A stretch of 64,000 nt of DNA from Arthrobacter sp. cf158. GTDB lineage: Bacteria > Actinomycetota > Actinomycetes > Actinomycetales > Micrococcaceae. This document shows, one piece after another, positions 8,500 through 16,843 of this stretch. The position numbers and the translations under genes are program-made. The first letter of the stretch is position 1; every line of letters starts with the position of its first letter. Where the stretch lies: assembly GCF_900106835.1 (NCBI RefSeq), contig NZ_FNNR01000009.1:62001-126000 (forward strand). Reading direction: 5' to 3'. The notes below the pieces were generated by a model. The model saw only the letters and a program-made list of their open reading frames with translations. It had not been told where the DNA came from and did not search any database.

Positions 8500-9479
8500 T
8501 GGCAACAATGACCATTGCCAAGGCCATTAACGAGGGTCTCCGGGCATCGCTGAACAGCAATCCCAAGTCCCTGCTGATGGGCGAGGACATCGGACACCTC
8601 GGCGGTGTCTACCGCGTTACCGATGGCCTCATCAAGGAGTTCGGCGACGAACGCGTTGTGGACACCCCCCTGGCCGAGTCCGGCATCGTGGGTACGGCCA
8701 TCGGACTGGCCCTGCGCGGATACTCGCCGGTTTGCGAGATCCAGTTCGACGGTTTCGTCTTCCCCGCCTTTAACCAGATCACCACGCAGCTGGCCAAGAT
8801 CCACTCCCGCAGCCTCGGCAAGCTGAGCGTTCCCGTGGTCATCCGCATTCCTTACGGTGGCGGCATCGGCTCCATTGAGCACCACTCCGAGTCGCCGGAA
8901 GCGCTGTTCGCCCACACTGCCGGCCTGCGCATCATTTCGCCTTCCAACGCCCATGACGCCTATTGGATGATCCAGAAGGCCATCGAGTGCCAGGACCCGG
9001 TGATCTTCTTCGAACCGAAGCGCCGCTACTGGTTGAAGGGCGAGGTGGACGTCCAGAACCCCGGTCTTTCTGAGGACCCCTTCAAGGCACACGTCGTGCG
9101 GGAGGGCACGGACGCCACCATCGTGGCTTACGGCCCCTTGGTGCCGGTGGCCCTCGCGGCCGCCAACGCTGCCACCGAGGACGGGCGCAGTATTGAGGTC
9201 ATCGACCTCCGCTCCATCTCACCCCTGGATTTCGACACCGTGGAAGCCTCCGTCAAAAAGACCGGCCGCTTGATCGTGGCTCACGAGGCCCCCACTTTTG
9301 GCGGTATCGGCGGAGAGATCGCTGCACGTATCAGCGAGCGGGCGTTCCTGCACCTGGAAGCCCCGGTGATCCGCGTGGGCGGATTCCACATGCCTTATCC
9401 CGTTGCCAAGGTGGAGGAAGACTACTTGCCGGACATCGACAAGATCCTCGAAGCGCTCGACCGCTCCCTGGCCTACTAA
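8499..9479 (+). CDS. bkdB: 2-oxoacid dehydrogenase E1 beta subunit
   Basis: This 326-residue transketolase-like subunit completes the E1 enzyme. It shows the N-terminal LLMGEDIGHLGGVYRVT motif, the substrate and TPP contact regions PLAESGIVGTAIGLALRG and QFDGFVFPAFNQI, and the C-terminal transketolase domain with VAHEAPTFGGIGGEIAA. Its ATG overlaps the E1alpha stop in TGATG, so the two subunits are translationally coupled in a fixed ratio. Length is standard for the family. Confidence 0.93.
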   Translation: MATMTIAKAINEGLRASLNSNPKSLLMGEDIGHLGGVYRVTDGLIKEFGDERVVDTPLAESGIVGTAIGLALRGYSPVCEIQFDGFVFPAFNQITTQLAKIHSRSLGKLSVPVVIRIPYGGGIGSIEHHSESPEALFAHTAGLRIISPSNAHDAYWMIQKAIECQDPVIFFEPKRRYWLKGEVDVQNPGLSEDPFKAHVVREGTDATIVAYGPLVPVALAAANAATEDGRSIEVIDLRSISPLDFDTVEASVKKTGRLIVAHEAPTFGGIGGEIAARISERAFLHLEAPVIRVGGFHMPYPVAKVEEDYLPDIDKILEALDRSLAY

Positions 9480-9533
9480 CCGCCCTGATCCAGCCCGGCT
9501 TCACCGCCGGGTAACCGGAAATCGAGGACCACT

Positions 9534-11102
9534 GTGACTGTTAAGAAATTCAACCTGCCGGACGTTGGCGAAGGCCTGACCGAAGCCGAGGTAGTGGCTT
9601 GGAAGGTCAAGCCCGGCGACGTCGTTGCGATCAACGATGTCCTGTGCGAGATCGAAACCGCCAAATCCCTCGTGGAACTCCCGTCACCATTCGCGGGCAC
9701 CGTCACGGAGCTGCTGGTGGAAGAGGGCATCACAGTGGAGGTCGGCACAGCGATCATTGCTGTCTCCGAAGGCCAGGCCGGTGATGCAGGGCCAGCATCG
9801 CAGACCCCCGCCGCTGCGCCGTCTGCCGATGACGTCTTCACGCCCGTCTACGGAAAGCTCCCTGCGGAGGCCGGAGAGCAGCCGGCCGGCGGTCCGCTGG
9901 TTGGTTCCGGACCCAAGGCCGACGCCGTCAAGCGCCGTGCGCGTAAGCGCCCCGCTGGCGCAGAGGCGGCCACGGTCGCTGAGAACGCAGAGGGTACAGT
10001 GCAGGACAACCAAGCTGTCCTGGAGGCCAAAGCAGCCGAAACTCCGGTGTCCCACCGCACGACGCCGGCCCGCGCCGTCGTCGAACCCGTCACCCAAGCA
10101 CCTGTTGCCGCAGCGCCGCAAACCGCAGCGCCGCAAACCGCAGCGCCGCAGGCCGCAGCTTCGCGCGGGGCGGCGATCAGTGGAACCATCAGCGGTCTGG
10201 TCAACAAGGTCCTGGCCAAGCCGCCGGTGCGCAAGTTTGCCCGCGATCTGGGGATCGACCTCGCAGATGTCGTGGCCACCGGCCAGCGTGGTGAGGTAAC
10301 CCGCGAGGACCTGGTGAGCTACCAGGCACAACGCGATGCCGAGCACGACCAAGCGGACTCGTTCTGGGGCGCTTCAAAGAAGCCGCAGGACCAGCGCGTT
10401 GAGCGCATGCCGGTCAAGGGTGTGCGCAAGGCTACGGCCAAGGCCATGGTGGAATCGGCCTTCTCGGCTCCCCACGTCAGCATTTTCGTGGACGTCGACG
10501 CCAGCCGCACCATGGAGTTCGTCAAGAGGCTCAAGGTTTCCCGGGACTTTGAAGGAATCAAGGTCTCGCCGCTTCTCATTCTTGCGAAGGCCGTGATCTG
10601 GGCCGCCGCGCGCAACCCCAGCGTGAACGCAACGTGGGTGGATAACGCGGACGGGAACGGGAACGCTGAGATCCAGGTCAAGCACTACATGAATCTGGGC
10701 ATCGCCGCGGCCACCCCGCGTGGTCTCATGGTCCCCAACATCAAGGACGCACAGGACCTTTCCCTCAAGGAATTGGCGCTGGCGCTTAACGAGCTGGCTA
10801 CCAAGGCCCGGGCCGGCAAGACGCAGCCTGCTGAGATGCAGGGCGGGAGCCTGACCATCACCAACATCGGCGCGTTGGGCATCGACACAGGAACGCCCAT
10901 CATCAATCCGGGCGAGGTAGCCATCATCGCGTTTGGAACCATCAAGCAGAAGCCTTGGGTTCTGGACGGCGAAGTCATTCCACGCTGGATCACAACACTT
11001 GGCGGTTCTTTCGACCACCGCGTAGTGGACGGCGATTTGTCGGCACGCTTTATGGCTGACGTCGCTGCCATCCTTGAAGAACCGGCGCTCCTGCTTGACT
11101 GA
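9534..11102 (+). CDS. bkdC: dihydrolipoamide acyltransferase E2
   Basis: This 522-residue E2 core transfers the acyl group from E1 to CoA. In order, it has one lipoyl domain with the lipoylated lysine in EIETAKSLVE (Lys44), a long Ala/Pro/Gln-rich linker, a peripheral subunit-binding domain (KFARDLGIDLADVVATGQRG), and a catalytic domain ending in the DHRVVDGDLSARF active-site motif (His about 495). The start is a GTG at 9534. It follows E1beta by 54 bp in the same operon. No E3 gene is present here, so lipoamide dehydrogenase must come from elsewhere. The linker holds a 15-bp tandem repeat. Confidence 0.93.
   Translation: MTVKKFNLPDVGEGLTEAEVVAWKVKPGDVVAINDVLCEIETAKSLVELPSPFAGTVTELLVEEGITVEVGTAIIAVSEGQAGDAGPASQTPAAAPSADDVFTPVYGKLPAEAGEQPAGGPLVGSGPKADAVKRRARKRPAGAEAATVAENAEGTVQDNQAVLEAKAAETPVSHRTTPARAVVEPVTQAPVAAAPQTAAPQTAAPQAAASRGAAISGTISGLVNKVLAKPPVRKFARDLGIDLADVVATGQRGEVTREDLVSYQAQRDAEHDQADSFWGASKKPQDQRVERMPVKGVRKATAKAMVESAFSAPHVSIFVDVDASRTMEFVKRLKVSRDFEGIKVSPLLILAKAVIWAAARNPSVNATWVDNADGNGNAEIQVKHYMNLGIAAATPRGLMVPNIKDAQDLSLKELALALNELATKARAGKTQPAEMQGGSLTITNIGALGIDTGTPIINPGEVAIIAFGTIKQKPWVLDGEVIPRWITTLGGSFDHRVVDGDLSARFMADVAAILEEPALLLD
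10111..10155 (+). repeat. three 15-bp tandem repeats in the E2 linker
   Basis: CAGCGCCGCAAACCG occurs at 10111-10125 and 10126-10140, and a variant at 10141-10155. In frame it encodes AAPQT-type units of the flexible linker between the lipoyl and subunit-binding domains. Copy number could vary without a frameshift. Confidence 0.85.
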
Positions 11103-11778
11103 CCAGAAGGCCGAACGCGGGCCGGGTGCGAACCCTGGAGCCGGAGTATCCACAGAATCCGGCCATGTGCGTCCCCAGACTCTGACAGGTCCGTGGCGGA
11201 CGGTTGCTCGCGTCTTGACGGAGGTGTTCCAACCGCCGATTGTGGTGCTGGTCCTGCTGTTGATCAGCCCCTCGATCGAACCCGGATTTCCGGGAACCAT
11301 GTGGTTCGGCTTGATCGCTGCTTTCTTTGTTTGTGTCCTGCCGCTGGCGTACGTGCTGGTGATGGTCAAACTGGGCAGAATCACCGATCACCATGTCAGC
11401 GACCGGCGCCAGCGGCCCGCACTGCTCCTCATGGCGTTGGTGTCAGTGGTGGTGGGCCTGCTGGTTCTGCAGCTGCTGAATGGTCCGGTGAGCGTATCGG
11501 TGATGATCATCGCCCTGATCGGTGGCATCGCCGTTCTGGCCGTGGTGAGTGCGTTCTGGAAGATGAGCGGGCATGCGTCGGCGTTAGCTGCTGCGGCCGT
11601 CATCGTCGTAGCGATGTTTGGACCCGCATTCCTGCCTGTGCTGCTCCTGGTGCCGGCAGTGGGGTGGTCGCGGCTGGTCCTGCGTGCCCACACACTGGGC
11701 CAGGTCATTGCGGGATCATTGTTTGGCGGAGTAGTGATCGCCGGACTGTGGTGGCTGCTGCGTGAGCTGATGCTCTAG
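11074..11778 (+). CDS. PAP2-family phosphatase, membrane protein
   Basis: This protein of up to 234 residues has about six hydrophobic segments and the three PAP2 phosphatase motifs in compressed form: DRRQRP, then KMSGHAS, then SRLVLRAHTLGQV. Such enzymes remove phosphate from lipid phosphates at the membrane. The start is uncertain. TTG at 11074 or 11095 overlaps the E2 end, while GTG at 11167 would also leave the membrane part whole. The overlap suggests cotranscription with E2. It converges on the deaminase gene with 8 bp between stops. Confidence 0.75.
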   Translation: MKNRRSCLTDQKAERGPGANPGAGVSTESGHVRPQTLTGPWRTVARVLTEVFQPPIVVLVLLLISPSIEPGFPGTMWFGLIAAFFVCVLPLAYVLVMVKLGRITDHHVSDRRQRPALLLMALVSVVVGLLVLQLLNGPVSVSVMIIALIGGIAVLAVVSAFWKMSGHASALAAAAVIVVAMFGPAFLPVLLLVPAVGWSRLVLRAHTLGQVIAGSLFGGVVIAGLWWLLRELML

Positions 11779-11786
11779 TCCCTGCA

Positions 11787-12875
11787 CTACAAGGCCAGCG
11801 TTCGGCCACCACGAACAACCCGTAGCGGGGAGGGCCTGTCAACCACCAACTCTGGAATGGAGTTTGCGGCAAATTCGAGCCGGTCAGCCGAACAGGTGCC
11901 GGAGAAACCGCTCACCACTTCTGCGCCCACAAGTTCCGCCCCTGCCGTGGTGGCAATCCGGAAACAGCGTTCCAGTTCGGTGTCGGTCAGAGCTCCGGTG
12001 CGATACCCCAGAAGGTGCGCCCGGTCCATCATGCTGCCCGTACCAAACGGAGTCCACGCATCCCGGACGCCGTCAGACCCGAGGACAACCTTCACCCCAT
12101 GCCTTTCCATGAGGTCCAGCATGGGTACGGGATCGGCTCCCAGGGCGCAGGTCGCCATCCAGATTCCAGCTTCGGCCATTGCATCCAGGGTGGGTCCAAG
12201 CTCAGGTTGGGACACATCGCAGAGAGCAAAACCGTGCCCAATGGTGACGCGACCCTGCATGCCCTCCGCCATGGTGCGCTTCGCGATGACGTGAAGCTGC
12301 GCCAGGCCTCCCGGTCCTTCGTCATGCAGGTGGATATCCAGGTCCCTCCCGTGCCTGTTCGCCAGCCCGAAGACAGCATCAAGATGGCCGTGAAGATCGC
12401 CGTCCACTGATTCCGGGTCTATGCCGCCCACCAGATCGGCGCCCTCGGACAGGGCGGCTTCCATGAGATCCAGCGTGCCCGGATTGGTCAACAGGCCGAA
12501 CTGCGGGAACGCGACGATTTGTACGTCCAGGCAGGAAGCCAGCCGTTCAGCGGCTGCCCTGACGCCGTGGATGTTCTTCAATCCGATCTGCGAGCCGACG
12601 TCCACGTGCGCCCGCATCGCCATGGTCCCCGTGAGAACGGCGTGCTTCATGAGGGCATACGCACGGTCCTCAACGGCATCCTCGAACGAAAGCTGGGCCT
12701 TGAGGTCGTTCCCGATAAGATCCGCCAGATCCTGCGCCGGTGGGCGGGAGAGCCAGCCGGATCCCCACGTCGTTTTGTCCGGATGAATATGCGCGTCTAC
12801 AAAGCCTGGGGTCACCAAAAGGGACTGAGCGCCGGCAGGATTCTGAGGGTCGCGTGGCGTCGAACAGGCGGTCAT
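11787..12875 (-). CDS. cytosine deaminase-like amidohydrolase
   Basis: This 362-residue metal-dependent amidohydrolase resembles cytosine/isocytosine and related deaminases. The metal-binding HxH is in TPGFVDAHIHPDKT, followed by RAHVDVG, the HLHDEG segment, the third histidine in TIGHGFAL, and the catalytic aspartate in LGSDGVRD. I chose the ATG at 12873-12875 because AGGAA lies 5-6 nt upstream; an in-frame ATG 16 codons earlier lacks one. It is divergent from an amino acid/polyamine-type permease, across a 214-bp region with two similar palindromes. This suggests uptake and deamination of one nitrogen compound, whose identity is not shown. Confidence 0.8.
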   Translation of the reverse strand: MTACSTPRDPQNPAGAQSLLVTPGFVDAHIHPDKTTWGSGWLSRPPAQDLADLIGNDLKAQLSFEDAVEDRAYALMKHAVLTGTMAMRAHVDVGSQIGLKNIHGVRAAAERLASCLDVQIVAFPQFGLLTNPGTLDLMEAALSEGADLVGGIDPESVDGDLHGHLDAVFGLANRHGRDLDIHLHDEGPGGLAQLHVIAKRTMAEGMQGRVTIGHGFALCDVSQPELGPTLDAMAEAGIWMATCALGADPVPMLDLMERHGVKVVLGSDGVRDAWTPFGTGSMMDRAHLLGYRTGALTDTELERCFRIATTAGAELVGAEVVSGFSGTCSADRLEFAANSIPELVVDRPSPLRVVRGGRTLAL

Positions 12876-12901
12876 GGGGTTCCTATCTTCAGGGCGGGCA
12901 T

Positions 12902-12911
12902 TGGTATACCA
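12902..12911. promoter_or_regulatory. palindrome TGGTATACCA, candidate operator
   Basis: A perfect 10-bp palindrome lies 27 bp upstream of the deaminase start in the divergent promoter region. A near copy (TGGGATACCA) is at 12997-13006, 95 bp away. The TGGT..ACCA form resembles GntR-family operators, but no GntR gene is adjacent. Confidence 0.4.
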
Positions 12912-12996
12912 GATGCAATTCAAGTTGGGCAGAACCCAACCCCAATCAGCGATTCTAGGCCAATATGGCGAGGCCGCAGCCTGTCATGGAGGAATC

Positions 12997-13006
12997 TGGG
13001 ATACCA
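12997..13006. promoter_or_regulatory. second TGGKATACCA site
   Basis: TGGGATACCA differs by one base from the palindrome at 12902-12911. It is closer to the permease side. A separate palindrome with 6-bp arms, GATGCG-GAT-CGCATC, lies at 13063-13077 just before the permease ribosome site. Confidence 0.35.
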
Positions 13007-13089
13007 AAAGCTGTACATCGCATCAGTTGCCCCCTAATCTAATGAACATCATTCATTTATGTGATGCGGATCGCATCGAGGAGAACGCC

Positions 13090-14505
13090 ATGTACACCAG
13101 CCCCACCAGCGCAGCGGAGGCCCCGGCATCGGGCCCCACGCTTAAGCGCGTCCTTGGCTTGCCGTCACTCATCGCCTTCGGCCTGACCTCCATGGGCATC
13201 CTGTCCGTGGTGGCCGTGTATGGCGCAGGAACGGAGATCAGCGATGGGCATTTGCCGGCAGCCTACGTCGCAGCCTTGATTGCCATGCTGTTCACGGCCC
13301 ACAGCTATGGCCAGATGGCGCGGCATGTTCCAGTGACCGGTGGCGCGTACGCCTACGCCTCCCGAGCCTTCGGCAAGCCTGTGGGATTCCTGGTGGGGTG
13401 GGCCATGATGCTGGATTACCTGTTCTTGCCCATGGTGAACTTCCTGCTCTTCGGGCTCTATCTCAACAGCCTGCTGCCCGGTATACCGCCTCAGCTCGCA
13501 GTTCTGGTCTGCCTGTTGGTGGTGGGACTGTTCAGCGTGATCGGCGTTGCCTGGATCAAGAAGATGAATTTCGTCGTCGTAACGGCTTCGGTTCTGGTCA
13601 TTGTTGCCTTCGTGGTGATGGCAATCCTCAATGCGCCGGATCCCACCATCGAAAGCGTCGTCCGCCCGCTGTCACTGGGCGGGGGAGGGATAGCGCCGGT
13701 CATGGCTGCTGCCGCCATTCTCGCCTTCGCGTTCCTGGGATTCGACGGCGTCTCCACTCTGTCCGAGGAAACGCGTCACCCCAAGAGGGATGTGCCGCGT
13801 GGCATCATTCTCTCCACCCTTTTCGCGGGCCTGGGTTACACGCTGTTTTCGGTGGCGGGAAGCCTCATAGCGCCTGAGTGGCGTTCCATTGTGAACCTTG
13901 ACGCCGCCGGCACTGAACTGATGCAGCGCGCCGGCGGCGATGTGCTCATGGTGGTCTTCGTGGTGGTGAACCTGGGTGGACTGGTCCTGTGCGGTACTGC
14001 AGCCCAGATGAGCGTCAGTCGCGTCATCTATGCCATGGGCAGGGACCGGATCCTGCCCGGGGCCCTCGCCAAGCTGCAGCCGCGATTCCGTACTCCCTAC
14101 GTAGCAGCTTTGCTGGTGTCGGCAGTCTCTCTGGTTGCCCTGTTCATCACGCTGGAGCAAGCCGTGTACATGATCAACTTCGGGGCCTTGATCGCCTTCG
14201 CCGTGGTGAACCTGGCGGCCATCAAGGTGCTGTTCTTCGACCTGCGAAAGCGTGGAAAGGCGGGAACCCTCCGGAATCTGGTGATGCCGGTGCTCGGCTT
14301 CGCCTTTATCGCGTGGTTGTGGACGTCGCTCGCGTGGTTCACGTACCTGCTGGGAGCCGCGTGGCTGGCCGTGGGGTTGGCGGTTTTCATCGCACGGCGC
14401 CGGAAAGTGGGTGGGCAGTTGGACCTCACCTTCGACGACGGCGCACGCGGTGAGGAGGCCGCGCAGCCGTCCGGGGTGGCTGGCAGCCGCTGGAACGCCG
14501 GGTAA
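13090..14505 (+). CDS. APC-family amino acid/amine permease
   Basis: This 471-residue inner-membrane transporter has about 12 hydrophobic segments and the APC hallmarks: GLTSMGILSVVAVYG in helix 1, the GGAYAYASRAFGKPVGFLVGW region, and AFAFLGFDGVSTLSEETRHPKRDVPRGI at helix 6 and after. The start is the ATG at 13090 with GAGGAG 6 nt upstream. The substrate is not readable; the neighbouring deaminase hints at a nitrogenous base or amine, although most members carry amino acids. The stop lies 10 bp from the convergent hypothetical gene. Confidence 0.85.
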   Translation: MYTSPTSAAEAPASGPTLKRVLGLPSLIAFGLTSMGILSVVAVYGAGTEISDGHLPAAYVAALIAMLFTAHSYGQMARHVPVTGGAYAYASRAFGKPVGFLVGWAMMLDYLFLPMVNFLLFGLYLNSLLPGIPPQLAVLVCLLVVGLFSVIGVAWIKKMNFVVVTASVLVIVAFVVMAILNAPDPTIESVVRPLSLGGGGIAPVMAAAAILAFAFLGFDGVSTLSEETRHPKRDVPRGIILSTLFAGLGYTLFSVAGSLIAPEWRSIVNLDAAGTELMQRAGGDVLMVVFVVVNLGGLVLCGTAAQMSVSRVIYAMGRDRILPGALAKLQPRFRTPYVAALLVSAVSLVALFITLEQAVYMINFGALIAFAVVNLAAIKVLFFDLRKRGKAGTLRNLVMPVLGFAFIAWLWTSLAWFTYLLGAAWLAVGLAVFIARRRKVGGQLDLTFDDGARGEEAAQPSGVAGSRWNAG

Positions 14506-14515
14506 GAAGGCCGGG

Positions 14516-14893
14516 CTAGAACGCCGGGTAGTTGACCAGCAGGGCCTGGAGTTCGGTAGTGGACATGTGATTCGCCATCTCCACGCTGATTCCCATGGCT
14601 ACAGCGGCAACCGTGATCATGGCGACGCAGGCAACCGACAGGAACCGCCAGTCCTTGCGGAAAACGCTGCCGATGGTCTCCGGCATATCAAGGCTGGGGG
14701 AGATCATATTGGGGGCGCTGTCCCAGGAACCGTCGTCCAGCATCGCGATGATGCGGTCGTTGGCGCGGTCGAAGCGCATGGTGCTGATGTTGTTGCCGTG
14801 GCGGGCAAGCAGGATGTCATGTCCCACGCGTTGGCGCGGCTGCAAAGTAAGCAAGAAAGGATCCCCTGAAAATCGAGAGTGAAGGTGGCGCAC
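14516..14893 (-). CDS. hypothetical protein with one membrane segment
   Basis: This 125-residue frame reads from a GTG at 14891-14893. Its middle (RMRF-like strand followed by DRANDRIIAMLDDGSWD) looks like a small soluble domain. Residues about 88-107 (FLSVACVAMITVAAVAMGIS) form a single hydrophobic helix, which leaves a short tail. No family is recognised. Codon usage fits the genome, and the gene is convergent with the APC permease. The start is uncertain, since no convincing ribosome site precedes the GTG. Confidence 0.55.
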   Translation of the reverse strand: MRHLHSRFSGDPFLLTLQPRQRVGHDILLARHGNNISTMRFDRANDRIIAMLDDGSWDSAPNMISPSLDMPETIGSVFRKDWRFLSVACVAMITVAAVAMGISVEMANHMSTTELQALLVNYPAF

Positions 14894-14954
14894 GCCATTG
14901 GGGGCATCTCAATTTTATAACGGTTGGATCCTCGGGAAGGCTCAAAAGACGCCG

Positions 14955-14984
14955 AACGCCGGGTGAGTCTCCCCACCCGGCGTT
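14955..14984 (-). terminator. intrinsic terminator of the usp/aminotransferase unit
   Basis: AACGCCGGGTG at 14955-14965 pairs perfectly with 14974-14984 around an 8-nt loop, 16 bp beyond the usp stop. On the minus strand it is followed shortly by TCTTTTG. Confidence 0.7.
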
Positions 14985-14999
14985 GTGATTCAGCTCGCT

Positions 15000-15428
15000 T
15001 TACGGCTGGTCTGTCTTGGCAATGTACACGTCGCAGGGGGCGGTGTGGGCAACAGTGTTGGCCACACTGCCCAGCACGCGGCCCAGCCCCTGCATGCGTC
15101 GGTTGCCCACGACGATCAGACGGGCATCCTGCACCTCGGCTTCCTTCACCAGGGCTTCTCCCGGCTTGCCGCGGGCGGCCGAGTAGGTCACCTCCAGGCC
15201 GTCATGAGCCAGGCGTTCTGCCACTGTGCGGGCTACGGTTTCCGCCTCGGCGGCGTCGGACACGATCCATTTGTCGGTGCCGATTTCCACCACCTCAGTG
15301 CGGTTGCTGTCGAACGCGCTGACCACGCGGAGGCCGGCTCCGAGGCCAATGGCCAGCTGTTGGGCAGCCTTTGCCGCCCTCATCGCCGTCTCGCTGCCGT
15401 CTACTCCGACAATCACAACTCCGGTCAT
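15000..15428 (-). CDS. universal stress protein (UspA family)
   Basis: This 142-residue single-domain Usp starts with VVIVGVDGSETAMRAAKAA and ends with the ATP-binding pattern VVGNRRMQGLGRVLGSVANTVA (G-x2-G-x9-G-S). It is therefore probably of the nucleotide-binding class. Its ATG overlaps the stop of the upstream aminotransferase gene in ATGA, so the two are translated together. These proteins act in the cytosol in stress or low-energy states; the specific role is unknown. Confidence 0.92.
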   Translation of the reverse strand: MTGVVIVGVDGSETAMRAAKAAQQLAIGLGAGLRVVSAFDSNRTEVVEIGTDKWIVSDAAEAETVARTVAERLAHDGLEVTYSAARGKPGEALVKEAEVQDARLIVVGNRRMQGLGRVLGSVANTVAHTAPCDVYIAKTDQP

Positions 15429-16732
15429 TGTGCTGCTCCTTCAGTGGTGGCTTTGATGGCTTCCGCGAGGACGGGTGCCAGGCGGCGGACGCCTTCGGCT
15501 ATCGTATCCGGGGGTACGGCGCTGAAGGCGAGGCGAAGCTTGTTGGACGGACCGTCCGCCGGAGAGAATGCAGCCCCGGGGATAAAGACGACGCCTGCAT
15601 CGATCGCTTTCGCGAGCAACGGATAGGTGTCGACGCCTTCAGGCAGCGTAACCCAGACGAAGAATCCGCCATCCGGCCGTGTCCAGGTGAGGCCCTGGGG
15701 CATGTACTCGTCCAGCGCGGACAGCAGAGCCTTGCATCGCTCCGAGTAGAGCTCGCGGTAGGTGTCGATCTGGCCTTCCCAGTTGTACTCGCGGAGATAT
15801 GCCGAGACGAGCATCTGGTTCAGCGGCGGCGGGCACAGCGTCACGGCTTCGGAAGCGAGGTAGAAGCGCCGCTGCAAGTGTGCGGGAACCAGCGCCCAGC
15901 CGATGCGAAGTCCCGGTGCGAAGATCTTGGAGAACGAGCCGAGGTAAATGACATCGTCCGGGTTGGCAGCCCGCATCGGTTCGATGGGGTGGCCGTCGAA
16001 CCGCAGCAGCCCGTAGGGGTTGTCCTCAAGCACAATAATATTCGCTTCACGGCATATATTGACGATCCGCTGCCTGCGCTCCGCCGCCAGGGTGATCCCG
16101 GAAGGGTTGTTGAAGTTGGGGATCGTGTAGAGGAACTTAATGTTCTTGCCCTCTGACTGGAGAGCAGCGATCCTGGCCTCCAGAAGCTCCGGCACCAGGC
16201 CGTCGTCGTCCATTTCGATCGGCTCCACCTGCACCTGGTACGCCTCGAACGTATTCAAGGCCCCCACGTAGGTGGGGTTCTCCACCAGAACCACATCGCC
16301 AGGGTTGCAGAAGACCTTGGTGGCCACGTCCTGGGCCGACTGGGATCCGGCAGTGATGACCACGTTTTCGGGGAGGGCGTTGGTGATTCCTTCGGCAGCC
16401 ATGATGCCGCAGATCTGCTGGCGCAGTTCTTCGGTGCCTTGGCCGCCACCGTACTGGAGGGCGGTCATGCCTTCTTCGGCGATGATCCGGGCGGCCGTCT
16501 GGCCGAGCTTTTCCAAGGGCAACGACTGCAGGTACGGGTTGCCGCCGGCGAGGGAGACCAGGCCGGGCCGCATGGAGATGTCGAAGACATCCCGGACGGC
16601 AGACTGTTTGATGTTGGCGGCCCGCGCGGAGAACAGTTCCTCGTGCGGGTGGGCGGCCGTGGCGGCCCGCTCAATGGCGTCGATGGCTTCAGCGGGCAGC
16701 GTTGCGCCGGCATCCAATGTTTCGTGGGTCAC
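15425..16732 (-). CDS. PLP-dependent aminotransferase (2-aminoadipate/aromatic type)
   Basis: This 435-residue fold-type I aminotransferase resembles the catalytic part of MocR/LysN/KAT-II proteins without a DNA-binding domain. Landmarks are SLAGGNPYLQSLP near the N-terminus, QYGGGQGTEELR, NPTYVGALN, PNFNNPSGI, LEDNPYGLLRF and the PLP lysine in LGSFSKIFAPGLRIGW. I place the start at the GTG at 16730-16732, since the region further upstream does not fit the family and GAGGAG lies 12 nt before it. The amino donor and acceptor are not readable. It overlaps the Usp gene by 4 bp and is divergent from a PEP-mutase-like gene. Confidence 0.85.
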   Translation of the reverse strand: MTHETLDAGATLPAEAIDAIERAATAAHPHEELFSARAANIKQSAVRDVFDISMRPGLVSLAGGNPYLQSLPLEKLGQTAARIIAEEGMTALQYGGGQGTEELRQQICGIMAAEGITNALPENVVITAGSQSAQDVATKVFCNPGDVVLVENPTYVGALNTFEAYQVQVEPIEMDDDGLVPELLEARIAALQSEGKNIKFLYTIPNFNNPSGITLAAERRQRIVNICREANIIVLEDNPYGLLRFDGHPIEPMRAANPDDVIYLGSFSKIFAPGLRIGWALVPAHLQRRFYLASEAVTLCPPPLNQMLVSAYLREYNWEGQIDTYRELYSERCKALLSALDEYMPQGLTWTRPDGGFFVWVTLPEGVDTYPLLAKAIDAGVVFIPGAAFSPADGPSNKLRLAFSAVPPDTIAEGVRRLAPVLAEAIKATTEGAAQ

Positions 16733-16843
16733 AGTGACAGGATACTCCTCGATGTTGCTAAAGAGGCAACAGTTGTTTTCACAATCCCTCCAGTTTCGCA
16801 GGTCACGCTTTACGCCGTGATCGGGAAGGGCTGGAATGTAGCT

